A stretch of 64,000 nt of DNA. Source: an uncultured Carboxylicivirga sp. (GTDB lineage: Bacteria > Bacteroidota > Bacteroidia > Bacteroidales > Marinilabiliaceae). The notes under the pieces are model-generated. The model was not told where the DNA came from. It was given only the letters and a program-made list of their open reading frames with translations, and ran no database searches. Shown here piece by piece: positions 53,669 to 62,956 of this stretch. The stretch covers positions 2,480,001 to 2,544,000 of the forward strand of contig NZ_OY771430.1 of NCBI RefSeq assembly GCF_963674565.1. The letters are read 5' to 3'. Each line of letters opens with the position of its first letter. Within the stretch, counting starts at the first letter, position 1. The position numbers and the translations under genes were made by a program.

Positions 53669-55069
53669 ATGAGAAAGCTACTCTTATTGATCTTTTCAAT
53701 TGCCATTTTATATGGATGCACTGATAACAAGCAAAAGTCACCCAACATTATTTTAATTTTTATTGATGATATGGGTTGGGCTGATTTATCCTGCTTTGGC
53801 AATTTGGATGCTCAAACCCCAAACATTGACAAACTTGCATCAAAAGGCATTTGTTTTGATCAGTTTTATGTCAATTCTCCTATATGTTCACCTTCACGTG
53901 TAGCCATATCAACCGGCACATATCCACAACGATGGAACATTACTTCATTTCTGGCTGAAAGCAATTATAACAAGCAGCGGGGCCTTGCCAACTGGCTTGA
54001 TCCGTCAGCACCAATGCTGGCACGCAGTTTAAAAAACGCCGGATACACAACCGGACATTTTGGCAAATGGCACATGGGTGGGCAACGCGATGTTGCAGAT
54101 GCTCCAACCATTGATCAGTACGGCTTTGATCAATCGCTCACCAATTTCGAAGGGATGGGAGCCAAATTACTTCCTTTAACTAAAGATGAAACAGGTACTG
54201 TTGGTAAAATCTGGCAGGATGCTGAGAGATTAGGTACACCATTTACGTGGATGCAAAGATCGGAGATTACGAGTGGTTTTATCAATTCTGCTATCGCATT
54301 TATGGATGATGCTTTTAAAAACGATAAACCATTTTATGTGAATATCTGGCCTGATGATGTACACAGTCCCTACTGGCCACCATACGAAGAATACGGAGTA
54401 GCAAAAGAAGCCGGAAAAAGAGGATTATATCTGGCAGTACTTGAAGCGATGGACAAACAATTCGGACAACTATTTGATTACATCCAAAGCAACGATGAAT
54501 TAAAAAACAACACACTTATTTTATTGTGTTCTGATAACGGACCCGAACTGGGTGCTGGTCAGGCTGGCAATCTAAAAGGGTATAAAACTCATTTATACGA
54601 AGGAGGCATACGCTCTTCTTTAATTGCCTGGGGACCTTCATTTATTTCAAAAGAAGCTGAAGGTACACGGAATCAATCATCATGTTTCTCGGCCATTGAC
54701 ATAACTCCATCGTTACTGGAGTTTGCTGATGTAGCCAACACTAAGCAAAACTACGATGGCGAAAGTATGATTCAAACCATTCTTGGAAAAAGTAATCAAT
54801 CACGACAAGCTCCTATCTTTTACAGTCGCCCGCCAGACCGGAAGAACTATTACAACTTTGAAAACCTTCCTGATTTAGCTATGCGCGATGGAGATTGGAA
54901 ACTTTTATGCGACTATGACGGAAGCAGACCTGAATTATACAACATTGTAAATGATCCATCTGAATCCACAAATCTTGCTGTTGATAATCCTGAGAAAGTT
55001 GAACAGATGGCACAAATGGTGGTGAGTTGGTATCGATCCATGCCTGTACTGAATGATACGATTAAATAA
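53669..55069 (+). CDS. Family S1 sulfatase, lipoprotein
   Basis: 466 residues with a lipoprotein signal (lipobox LYGC, Cys17). Metal motif IILIFIDDMGWADLSCFGN, sulfatase signature CSPSR with Cys73 as formylglycine precursor followed by VAISTGTYPQRW, and later metal motif LLCSDNGPELGAGQ. The C-terminus has the usual WKLLCDYDGSRPELYNIVND. It differs from the two sulfatases at 37015-40092 in this region and is probably another S1 subfamily with another sulfate position. It is the second gene of the plus-strand pair with GH43; a terminator follows. Confidence 0.94.
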   Translation: MRKLLLLIFSIAILYGCTDNKQKSPNIILIFIDDMGWADLSCFGNLDAQTPNIDKLASKGICFDQFYVNSPICSPSRVAISTGTYPQRWNITSFLAESNYNKQRGLANWLDPSAPMLARSLKNAGYTTGHFGKWHMGGQRDVADAPTIDQYGFDQSLTNFEGMGAKLLPLTKDETGTVGKIWQDAERLGTPFTWMQRSEITSGFINSAIAFMDDAFKNDKPFYVNIWPDDVHSPYWPPYEEYGVAKEAGKRGLYLAVLEAMDKQFGQLFDYIQSNDELKNNTLILLCSDNGPELGAGQAGNLKGYKTHLYEGGIRSSLIAWGPSFISKEAEGTRNQSSCFSAIDITPSLLEFADVANTKQNYDGESMIQTILGKSNQSRQAPIFYSRPPDRKNYYNFENLPDLAMRDGDWKLLCDYDGSRPELYNIVNDPSESTNLAVDNPEKVEQMAQMVVSWYRSMPVLNDTIK

Positions 55070-55090
55070 TCCTTATTAATAAGGATATAA

Positions 55091-55134
55091 AAAAAGCAGT
55101 TTACCTTTATTCAAATTGAGGTAAACAGCTTTTT
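55091..55134. terminator. Bidirectional terminator between convergent genes
   Basis: AAAAAGCAGTTTACCT (55091-55106) pairs with AGGTAAACAGCTTTTT (about 55119-55134), with one A-A mismatch, flanked by A and T runs. It separates the sulfatase from the minus-strand GH43 gene. Confidence 0.85.
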
Positions 55135-55171
55135 AATTTTATTGGTATTATAACTTGAACGAATACAAGTT

Positions 55172-57310
55172 CTAATTCTTAAGTATTTTTTCTATTATTC
55201 TTCCTTTAGAAGATATAATTTCAACAAAATACAAGCCGGAAGGTAATTCTGAAATATCGAGCATATTAGTAATTGTATCAAAATCTTTCACCTTCTTTCC
55301 ATAAATATTAAATACGTTATAATGTTTTATCTGATCAGATAATCCTCTGAAATGTATCACCCCATCAGTAGGATTTGGATACACACTCACTCTTTCTGTT
55401 TTGTCGTCTTTTAACCCGGTACTGGCATCATCTGTACCAAGTTGTTGAAAGGTAGCATCTGCCTTATCAAGATCAGAGGAAATGGTTTCAACATACAATA
55501 AATTGTTTCTATGTCTGATGTATTTGTCAGTATACTGAAAAGATTGGAATGAAACCATCTTTGAGTTTGCAAGACCCGGTTGTTTATTAAATGTAGCTTC
55601 TGCTTCAAAATCTACACTATTATCATCTTGTGCCAACCACAATTCGCCATTCTGATATCTTAAATATTGTATTGGAAAATTTTTTGATTGAAACGATACC
55701 CCTGTTCCCGCCAAGCCTGGAACCATTTTCCAGTAACTATCATCAGCATCCGGCAGATAACTATCCATTCTCGCACGTGAGCTTTGATGACGAATAAATT
55801 TACCCGGCATATTATAACTTTCCCACGACACATAACCACCTGTTGGGTTAATCAACTCACCTTGCAACACAAAATCAAATTGCTGATAATCTGCACTTAT
55901 CGAGCTATTTTGCTGAAGATTTGCTCCACTTTGAGTAGATCCATCTGCAATCTCAAGAACTTTGCTACTTCTCTTCGAAACAATATAATAATACCCATCT
56001 CCATTCTGATAGATGGAATACAAGTGACAATCTGCCGCATTTGGTTGCCACATCCCAACATTTGCACCATTTTCAGTAGAACAATTACTAATATCCAATG
56101 CTAAACCACCGGCTACAGCAACTATTGTATAATATCCACCTTCAGTTGCCTGTACAACCCATTTCTGACAGTCCAATCCATTATCGTCCCATTGATGTAC
56201 ATTGGCACCCGGTTTTTGCGAACAACCCGCTACATCCAAAGCTTTACCACTATGACGAGCCAGAATTTTATAAACTCCATTTGCCAATGTGCTCTTTTCA
56301 GGAAGTGTAGGTTCGCCTGAAGGAGCTTTCATCCGAAGTCCGGTAGGTATGGCCTCTCTGAAATCCGGTGTCCCATCCTCGTTCCAATATAATTGTTGCG
56401 CTCTCACAGATCTGGTATAATCGCAGGCACCTCCTTCTTCAGTAGTTGCATGATAGGCAAACCAGTCTTCTGTTCCATCAGGTGAGGTAAAAAAACAATG
56501 ATGACCGGGTCCATAAACCTGTATTGACGTTTTCTTCACAAAAACAGGAGACGAATGTTTAGTCCAGGCAGCTGCATTTAATGGATCCTCTGTATCATCC
56601 ATTGAAACCATTCCTAACAAATAATCAGGGGTCCAGCAACCATTAGCTGAATATACAACAAACACTTTACCACTTTTCTTAATCACCTCCGGTCCTTCGT
56701 TTACAGCACCGTTTGATTCCCAGGATTGATCAGGGCTGCTTAGTAATGTTCTTCCAGGTTTAAGGGTATAAGGATTAAGCATCTCAGCAATGTATATTCG
56801 CTGTGGTTTATCTCCATCAGATGGATTAGCCACACCTGACCAGATAAAATAATTGACATCATTCAATGTCAGAACTGTTCCATCAATTGCCCAATAATCA
56901 GCATATGAATCATATATTCTTCCTTTATTAACCCAATTCTGAGAGGTTGGATCGTCGTTACTATTTTCAATAACATATGTTCTTTGGCCACTGAGATTAT
57001 TAATATCATTAGCTGTATAATAAATATACCATTTGTTATCCAACCGATGTAACTCCGGCGCCCAATATGCACAGCAGGGGCCACCTTTGGCAGGAGAGAA
57101 TACTTCAACAGCAGGTGAAGATTTAAGTCCTTCTATGGTTTTTGATTTCTTTAAAACCACATTTCCTCCACTGGTTCCGGTGGCATAGTAGAAGCCATTG
57201 TAGGTTACAATATGCGGATCAGCCAAGTCATAAATTGGGTTGGTAAAATTCTGTGCATAGAAACTAATGCTCAGTAATAATGATATTAAACACAGGTATA
57301 ATTTTTTCAT
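55172..57310 (-). CDS. GH43 enzyme with ricin-trefoil and CBM42, T9SS cargo
   Basis: 712 residues. Signal peptide (CLISLLLSISFYAQ), GH43 propeller (about 20-335) with Asp31 in LADPHIVTYNG, Asp in WAIDGTVL and Glu in NEGPEVI. A ricin-type beta-trefoil (about 345-480) has its repeats ending in QxW-like NVHQWDDNG and NVGMWQPNA. A CBM42/AbfB-like trefoil (about 490-625) shows FIRHQSSRARM, YLRYQNGELWL and YIRHRNNLLYVE. A T9SS sorting domain ends the chain (about 640-712, VSVYPNPTDGVIHFRG). It is related to, but not interchangeable with, the GH43 at 51603-53651: the CBM42 is shared, the trefoil replaces CBM6. A terminator follows and two hairpins precede it. Confidence 0.9.
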   Translation of the reverse strand: MKKLYLCLISLLLSISFYAQNFTNPIYDLADPHIVTYNGFYYATGTSGGNVVLKKSKTIEGLKSSPAVEVFSPAKGGPCCAYWAPELHRLDNKWYIYYTANDINNLSGQRTYVIENSNDDPTSQNWVNKGRIYDSYADYWAIDGTVLTLNDVNYFIWSGVANPSDGDKPQRIYIAEMLNPYTLKPGRTLLSSPDQSWESNGAVNEGPEVIKKSGKVFVVYSANGCWTPDYLLGMVSMDDTEDPLNAAAWTKHSSPVFVKKTSIQVYGPGHHCFFTSPDGTEDWFAYHATTEEGGACDYTRSVRAQQLYWNEDGTPDFREAIPTGLRMKAPSGEPTLPEKSTLANGVYKILARHSGKALDVAGCSQKPGANVHQWDDNGLDCQKWVVQATEGGYYTIVAVAGGLALDISNCSTENGANVGMWQPNAADCHLYSIYQNGDGYYYIVSKRSSKVLEIADGSTQSGANLQQNSSISADYQQFDFVLQGELINPTGGYVSWESYNMPGKFIRHQSSRARMDSYLPDADDSYWKMVPGLAGTGVSFQSKNFPIQYLRYQNGELWLAQDDNSVDFEAEATFNKQPGLANSKMVSFQSFQYTDKYIRHRNNLLYVETISSDLDKADATFQQLGTDDASTGLKDDKTERVSVYPNPTDGVIHFRGLSDQIKHYNVFNIYGKKVKDFDTITNMLDISELPSGLYFVEIISSKGRIIEKILKN

Positions 57311-57389
57311 AGAAAACTGATTTCGTGACGATTAAAAAGTTTAGTTTAAAACATTCTCAAACACCTTATTACAAACTATAATCAACAAT

Positions 57390-57423
57390 AATTGCTGCAT
57401 CACAAAATGTGAATGCAGCAATT
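57390..57423 (-). terminator. Hairpin upstream of the GH43 gene
   Basis: AATTGCTGCAT (57390-57400) pairs with ATGCAGCAATT (57413-57423), extended inside by CACA/TGTG. It is the likely end of the DUF4965 gene transcript, with a moderately T-rich tail on the minus strand. Confidence 0.65.
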
Positions 57424-57463
57424 CATAAAATCAGGGTTAAGTTTGACTAAAAGTTTACTAAGT

Positions 57464-57506
57464 GGATACATGAACCTTTTTTATAAGGGAATTGGCTCAT
57501 GTATCC
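57464..57506 (-). terminator. Stem-loop directly after the DUF4965 gene
   Basis: GGATACATGA (57464-57473) pairs perfectly with TCATGTATCC (57497-57506), with an inner CCTT/AAGG stem. It lies 9 bases after the stop, upstream of a second hairpin at 57390-57423. Confidence 0.5.
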
Positions 57507-57514
57507 GATAAGCA

Positions 57515-60022
57515 CTATTCTAAAAGTTTTATATAATATCCACCTACTACCGATCTGGCCTGGAATCCAACATGGCGGGCATCTGGTGTTTCATACCAGT
57601 CAGTCATTGGTACACGATCCTCGGTTTCAATAACAAACAAATGCAATGGATCGATAAACTGTTGAAACTCTTCCTTAGTATTTGCCATGGTAGCCGTCCA
57701 AACAATCCAATCCGATTTAGTATAGGTTCTACGGTTATCTAATGGCAAACCATATTTATTCTGTTTTGTCAGATAATAATCAATCTCTGTTTGAATAACT
57801 TCCTGAGGGAAAAGATTAAATCCAAGTAGTTTATCCCAAACCAGGTTATATTTCTGACTCCAGGTACCTGGCTTATCAAATGTCAGCTTATAATGATCAC
57901 CATCTTTAGCCATTTCAATCCATTTACCAGCCATATCTTTGGCAGCAGTCATGTATTTTTCAGCTACATCTTTTTTATTCAACATAGAAGCAAGACGACT
58001 ATAACCTGCAACACCCATAATTGCCTTAGCTGATAAATTCACATTATGTGCAAAGTGACCGGCAAAATCATCAGTACAAAGCTGGTTTTCAGGATCTAAT
58101 CCATTTTCCAGCAAGTAATCAGCCCATACCGTTAAAACATCCCAATGTGCTGCTGCATAGTCAGCATTTCCTTCTGCATTAGCAATAGCAGCTGTTAATA
58201 CAATCATATTACCACATTCTTCAACCGGCATATCACCACCATAAGTTTGGCCATTGGCTAACGGATAAGTACCAACATCGTGCGCAGCAAATGGCTTAGT
58301 CCACTTTCCACTTTCAGAGTAATAAAAGATTGGGTTTAACATTCCTTTTAATAAATCAGGATTGTATTTCAAATAAAGCGGTGCTGATGGATAAGTAACA
58401 TCCACTGTTCCGATTGAACCATTACTAAAATTCTCTTTAGAAAGGAACAATATGTTACCACTCTTATCTTTTACTAATTTATGTGCAGCAATCGATTGAC
58501 GGAAAGCCAGCACACACAAATCGGCATAATTTTTACCACCTGCTTCTAAAGCCTCATTCCATATTTTATTATCAAGATCACTACATTTATCTGAGATTAC
58601 AGAAAAATCCTTTTCGGCAGCAACCATGGCATCTTTGAAAGAAACAGCTCCATCATTTGTCCACCATGCTTTAAGGTTATCGCCAAAATATTGGATTGAC
58701 TCAACGTCATCATAAGCAATCATTAGCATTCCCTGGCTTGAAGAAGATTGAACCTTACCGAGGTTATCAACCAAATACATCGAAGTCATTTCTTTAACCG
58801 GACGATTGATAGTTGACTCAACATCAGAAGTGATTACACCATTGGAGATAAAATCCTGCTTAACGCCAAAATAATCACCTAATCCCATCTTCTTTGTCTC
58901 CGATTGGTGAGAAGCCAGATAAGCATATCCCCAATCAATACGCACGTTATCACCTTTGCGTTTTAGAACAGCTTGTTCTGTTGTACCAGCTTTCACATAA
59001 CTGATTTCATCAAACTGACCTTTTGAAACCTCTACCTCTTGCGCAGGTTGATTCACTGCCCACTCCGGTGTCATTTCAAAAAACACCTGTACTTCGTGAG
59101 CTTGTCCGTCTTTAGATTCAACATCGTAGGTAACATAGTTAACCGGACGTGACAAGATATCTAAATCACCAGGTAACAATGGTGAGATAAATTTTACCTT
59201 TAAATCTACTGGCCCACAAGTAAATGAATAATGTGTTTGAGTAGCAGTTAGTTCAACCTTATTTTGTACTGCTGTTTGAGCAAAAGCCTGTGATTGATCA
59301 TTTTCGACATAAATACCAAAGTCAAGATAGGACAAACCACCTCTGTCGCGACAATGAGCTGCAAATACATTTTCACCTTCACCAGAAAGGAAGGAAGGAT
59401 CAATCTCAATGATTTGTTTGTCACGAGCTCTGTTACCTGTGTTCAGAATCTCTTTCCCATTTAGATATAATTCAAAATCATCGTCGTGCGAATATTTTAA
59501 GTAAGCTTTGGTTACATTGGATAAGTCAATAGCAGGAACAACTCTTCTCACCCAGATATTTTCTGTTTCCCAAACAGTTTTAGCATCCTGATTACCAGCG
59601 TTACCAAATGCACCTACTCCTGATTTCCACGATTTATCATTAAAATCATTGTTAATCCAGTTTTTAGAAGGTTCGTCCATTGTATATTTACCTTCCCATG
59701 CCACTTCATCAGCCATTGGAACAATAGATTTTAATGGTATATCTTCTTTCCCCAGAAAACGATAAACCTGTCCATCCACTCTAATTGCTCCAATCAAAGA
59801 ATGAGTTTTACCTGTCCAGTGACGTACCGGAGTATCAAACAACTGATCAGACATTGACCAGGCACTTGTATACGGGTCAATGGTAACCAATGGGTAGGCT
59901 GGTGCCCTTAACTCGGTTGTTATTGACTCCTGTTTCGTTGAGCTCACATTACACGAGGTGAAGAAAGCACATAATACAGCAAAGCCATATGAACCTTGTT
60001 TTATTAACCTTTTTACTTTCAT
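57515..60022 (-). CDS. Glutaminase-A-like (DUF4964/DUF5127/DUF4965) lipoprotein
   Basis: 835 residues with a lipoprotein signal (lipobox FTSC, Cys24). The N-terminal block (30-100, APAYPLVTIDPYTSAWSMSD) is of the DUF4964 type. Residues about 105-240 are an inserted jelly-roll (FELYLNGKEI, NVFAAHCRDRGGLSYLDFG), very like the C-terminal domain of the two GH2 enzymes. DUF5127 (about 245-460) and an (alpha/alpha)6 DUF4965/DUF1793 domain (about 470-835, FAAHDVGTYPLANGQTYGGD and MPVEECGNMIVLTAA) follow. These proteins are often named glutaminases after fungal GtaA, but in polysaccharide loci they behave more like glycosidases; true activity unknown. It forms its own transcript. Confidence 0.83.
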   Translation of the reverse strand: MKVKRLIKQGSYGFAVLCAFFTSCNVSSTKQESITTELRAPAYPLVTIDPYTSAWSMSDQLFDTPVRHWTGKTHSLIGAIRVDGQVYRFLGKEDIPLKSIVPMADEVAWEGKYTMDEPSKNWINNDFNDKSWKSGVGAFGNAGNQDAKTVWETENIWVRRVVPAIDLSNVTKAYLKYSHDDDFELYLNGKEILNTGNRARDKQIIEIDPSFLSGEGENVFAAHCRDRGGLSYLDFGIYVENDQSQAFAQTAVQNKVELTATQTHYSFTCGPVDLKVKFISPLLPGDLDILSRPVNYVTYDVESKDGQAHEVQVFFEMTPEWAVNQPAQEVEVSKGQFDEISYVKAGTTEQAVLKRKGDNVRIDWGYAYLASHQSETKKMGLGDYFGVKQDFISNGVITSDVESTINRPVKEMTSMYLVDNLGKVQSSSSQGMLMIAYDDVESIQYFGDNLKAWWTNDGAVSFKDAMVAAEKDFSVISDKCSDLDNKIWNEALEAGGKNYADLCVLAFRQSIAAHKLVKDKSGNILFLSKENFSNGSIGTVDVTYPSAPLYLKYNPDLLKGMLNPIFYYSESGKWTKPFAAHDVGTYPLANGQTYGGDMPVEECGNMIVLTAAIANAEGNADYAAAHWDVLTVWADYLLENGLDPENQLCTDDFAGHFAHNVNLSAKAIMGVAGYSRLASMLNKKDVAEKYMTAAKDMAGKWIEMAKDGDHYKLTFDKPGTWSQKYNLVWDKLLGFNLFPQEVIQTEIDYYLTKQNKYGLPLDNRRTYTKSDWIVWTATMANTKEEFQQFIDPLHLFVIETEDRVPMTDWYETPDARHVGFQARSVVGGYYIKLLE

Positions 60023-60160
60023 TACTGTTAAATTAGTTTTATACTTTTTTAATTGTTGATTGATCTTATTTCATAAAAACAACTCTGCATTTAATACAAT
60101 TAATCACCTGAAAACACTCATCGAAAAAGGTTTTATTCAAGTTGTATTGAAAAAATCAAC

Positions 60161-60193
60161 AAAAAAAGCCGCACAATCAGGTTTGTGCAGCTT
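60161..60193 (-). terminator. Terminator after the second GH76 gene
   Basis: On the minus strand AAGCTGCACAA pairs with TTGTGCGGCTT with one mismatch, then a run of seven T follows. A canonical intrinsic terminator at the end of the GH76 unit. Confidence 0.85.
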
Positions 60194-60244
60194 CTATAAA
60201 TAATAAATGATACAGGTTCTAAGAGATATGTTTATCTAAAAATT

Positions 60245-61354
60245 TTATTTGATTACTTGCATTAACGCCGGACAACCACTTGCGTCATATACTTCAACAT
60301 CTCCTTCAGGGCAAGGGATACCAAAATTTTTGAATGTCAGATTTCTTTTATCCCTGTTACTCCATGCTGTATTTATATTTTTAAGTAACCAATCACGATA
60401 CTGAGGCTGATTACAATTGCTTAAATCGGCAATGTACTGTGCAAAAATGGCTGCATAAATACCCTGTTCAATGCCATTTTCAAATGGAAAGAACCCATTA
60501 GCATCACACATACTATTTTTCACATAATCAGCTGCCAAAACAGCATTCTTCAAACAACTATCCTGTTCGGTTATCTGATATAAGATAACACCTGCTCCAA
60601 TACACGTAGCCTGATTATATAGATGCATTCTCCAGGCAGGTTCACCATCTCCATGTTTTGAATCAGCCACCGCACCTGTATGTTTATTAAATAAATTATC
60701 GTTGGACCAGTTATAAATCTCTTTTGACTTATCCAGATAATGCGTTTTCCCGGTTATCTGATACAATAAGGCTGAAGCAATAACAGTTGGATAATTAATA
60801 CAAGCCATCTTTCCTTTCCATTCATCACGTTTCCATCCCCATCTCATTCCACCTTTTTCTGTATCATACGATCCTCTGTCATCGATTCCTTTTGAACCAT
60901 ACCATACTCTATCGAAGCCTGATATGGCAAGTTCGAGGTACTTTTTTTCTCCGGTAATAACATAGGCTCTGCTTAACGATATTACCCACCACATTATATC
61001 ATCGTAGATAAACCATTCTGTTGTGTTGTTCCAATTGAAATTATCATACTGCCCACATGCACCTTCATAAATCTCATGAATCAGATTCAGGTATTGAGGA
61101 TCGTTCGTGCGTTTATATGCATTCATAATCATATCCCAGTATATAGCCTGTGTCCATATTGCCGCTCTATCTTTTACATCTGTGGATTTGTTATATACTT
61201 TTGTTGTTTCATTATAAAAAGCATTATTAAAAGCTTTCAAACAAACAGTTGCATCATCATCGGTAAAACTTTGATTCTTTTCTGAACCAGAATTGTTATT
61301 ACATTGATTACCGGAAATCGTCAGTACCAGTAACAGAGAGAATAAGAATTTCAT
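60245..61354 (-). CDS. GH76 alpha-1,6-mannanase-like enzyme
   Basis: Single-domain GH76 enzyme. The first in-frame ATG is at 61390, but the Met 12 codons later (61354) gives the better signal sequence (MKFLFSLLLVLTISG), so 369 residues are predicted; a Cys-Asn-Asn run after it may make it a lipoprotein, although the lipobox is not canonical. The (alpha/alpha)6 fold carries the catalytic Asp pair (Asp118-Asp119 from this start) in FIYDDIMWW. GH76 signatures such as NATCIGAGVILYQ-like and CINYPTVIASALLY are visible. It lies between the SusE-like gene and the DUF4965 gene. The other GH76, with many accessory domains and a T9SS tail, is at 25123-27735. Confidence 0.87.
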   Translation of the reverse strand: MKFLFSLLLVLTISGNQCNNNSGSEKNQSFTDDDATVCLKAFNNAFYNETTKVYNKSTDVKDRAAIWTQAIYWDMIMNAYKRTNDPQYLNLIHEIYEGACGQYDNFNWNNTTEWFIYDDIMWWVISLSRAYVITGEKKYLELAISGFDRVWYGSKGIDDRGSYDTEKGGMRWGWKRDEWKGKMACINYPTVIASALLYQITGKTHYLDKSKEIYNWSNDNLFNKHTGAVADSKHGDGEPAWRMHLYNQATCIGAGVILYQITEQDSCLKNAVLAADYVKNSMCDANGFFPFENGIEQGIYAAIFAQYIADLSNCNQPQYRDWLLKNINTAWSNRDKRNLTFKNFGIPCPEGDVEVYDASGCPALMQVIK

Positions 61355-61412
61355 TTTTATATTATTTCTTAGATTTTTATTCAATATCAAGATATATCAC
61401 ACCTCACACAAT

Positions 61413-61727
61413 TTATTTCTTTCTGGTTCTAAAGACCATTAATTGAATACCACATACGATAATGATGATAACCAGCATCAATGATCCAGTTAATTGAACG
61501 CCAAAAAATCCAAGTCCATCACTGATCCCTGACTTTCTTGCATTATAAGACATTAATATTAACATGAAAGCAGAAGCCAGAATTTGACTCAAAACACTAA
61601 TTGCACAAACCATCCGGAATCTTAGTTTTATCTTTCTTTTTAAAGCTTTATTACCTGCAGCTAGTTGAAAGATTACTGGTAAAATGAAAAGAACAAGAAG
61701 AACTGTGGCAATAAATTTTATCATCAT
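61413..61727 (-). CDS. Small membrane protein, 104 aa
   Basis: No named family. Three hydrophobic stretches: residues 4-25 (FIATVLLVLFILPVIFQLAAG), about 42-62 (MVCAISVLSQILASAFMLILM) and about 75-97 (VQLTGSLMLVIIIIVCGIQL), separated by basic loops and ending FRTRKK. It precedes GH76 by 22 bases (after its stop) on the same strand. Like the 96-residue protein at 36707 it is a tiny membrane protein embedded in an enzyme operon. Function unknown. Confidence 0.75.
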   Translation of the reverse strand: MMIKFIATVLLVLFILPVIFQLAAGNKALKRKIKLRFRMVCAISVLSQILASAFMLILMSYNARKSGISDGLGFFGVQLTGSLMLVIIIIVCGIQLMVFRTRKK

Positions 61728-61810
61728 AGAAAGAAACTAAAAATTATTAAAGCATCTCCTAACTCTTTTGAGTCGAAAGAATAAGTTTTTGGCAGTTCTA
61801 TCATCCAATA

Positions 61811-61848
61811 AAAAACACAGGGTGCTGCATAACTTTGCAACACCCTGT
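61811..61848 (-). terminator. Terminator after the SusE-like gene
   Basis: ACAGGGTG (61817-61824) pairs with CACCCTGT (61841-61848), with an inner TGCA/TGCA pairing. On the minus strand a GTGTTTTTT tract follows. Confidence 0.85.
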
Positions 61849-61868
61849 AAAATATTTTAAACAGATAA

Positions 61869-62852
61869 TTACCATTCTATTGCCTGATCCTCATCCGGAA
61901 TCTGTGTGTTTATACTTCTATGAAGAATAACTGTACCTCTCACGGTATAATTAATCTCAGCACCAACAACAGAAGTGTAATCAGTAAAATTATAATCTAT
62001 ATTACTTATTGTAAGATAACGATCTATGATATATGGATAATCGTAATTAGGAGTTTCTTCAATACTATATTCAGGAATACTGTTAGAAATAAAATTGATA
62101 TTTGGATCATCTGCAGTAAGAGTTACTGTATTGTCACTATTAAAGGTTGCAACAATCTTATAATGTCCACGATCAATATTATCTTCATCCACTGTACCAG
62201 CATAAAAGAAAGCTGAAGATTCATCTACCACATAAAACATGGTTGTATTACGAACAATCGCAGCTTCTTCCTCATAACCCTTAAGATATATACTTAATGC
62301 AGTACTACTGTATGAACCCGAATAATCATTAAACGGCATAATTCTAAGTAATGCTTTTCTGTAATGCATATTAGGATTTGCAGTATAATTATAGGATGCA
62401 TCATCAAGTATTGTTAATGGTAGAATCCATTTATCAACTAAATCAATATTTTTCAATGAATAATCAATATTCAATAGTGAAGTATTTTCTCCACTCTGAA
62501 TATCAACAGTGGAAGGCATTTCAAAATATTCACTTCCCAATTCTCTGTAATAAAGTTCTTCTCTACTTTGAAAGCGGGCATAATTATGATCTGTTAAGGT
62601 ATCTGTATCCACTCCAATATGAACTTGCAGGTTTTGATCATTATCTTTAGAACCACTGACAATTAGTGGAAGCTGGTATGTTACAGCTCCATCAGCCTTA
62701 TATCTTACATAAACAGGAGTAACTCCATTATCGTCAAGAGGAGCTTTAAATGATACATAGTGTACATATTGCTCATCTTCCCACTCGTCATTACATGCAC
62801 TATACATTACCAGTATTCCCAGTAATAATAGTATTTGATATATATTTTTCAT
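61869..62852 (-). CDS. SusE-like surface glycan-binding lipoprotein (DUF1735/DUF4973 type)
   Basis: Predicted outer-membrane lipoprotein encoded after SusD and probably helping to capture glycan. An upstream ATG at 62891 exists, but the Met at 62852 begins a lipoprotein signal (IYQILLLLGILVMYSAC, Cys20), giving 327 residues. The first half (about 30-165) is a beta-sandwich with the DUF1735 pattern (VYVRYKADGAVTYQLPLIVSG and MPSTVDIQSGENTSLLNIDY, which are separate segments). The second half is a DUF4973-like domain (FNDYSGSYSSTALSIYLKG, ending NYTVRGTVILHRS). It is 104 bases downstream of susD in the same direction, and a terminator follows. Confidence 0.8.
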   Translation of the reverse strand: MKNIYQILLLLGILVMYSACNDEWEDEQYVHYVSFKAPLDDNGVTPVYVRYKADGAVTYQLPLIVSGSKDNDQNLQVHIGVDTDTLTDHNYARFQSREELYYRELGSEYFEMPSTVDIQSGENTSLLNIDYSLKNIDLVDKWILPLTILDDASYNYTANPNMHYRKALLRIMPFNDYSGSYSSTALSIYLKGYEEEAAIVRNTTMFYVVDESSAFFYAGTVDEDNIDRGHYKIVATFNSDNTVTLTADDPNINFISNSIPEYSIEETPNYDYPYIIDRYLTISNIDYNFTDYTSVVGAEINYTVRGTVILHRSINTQIPDEDQAIEW

Positions 62853-62956
62853 GCGCTTATGTTTTGAATTTAATTTGTATGAAACCCGCATAATGCTCTC
62901 ATCATCTTATATGAATAAGCTTTGATCAGGCGAGTTTCATTCAAATTCAGTTTTGG

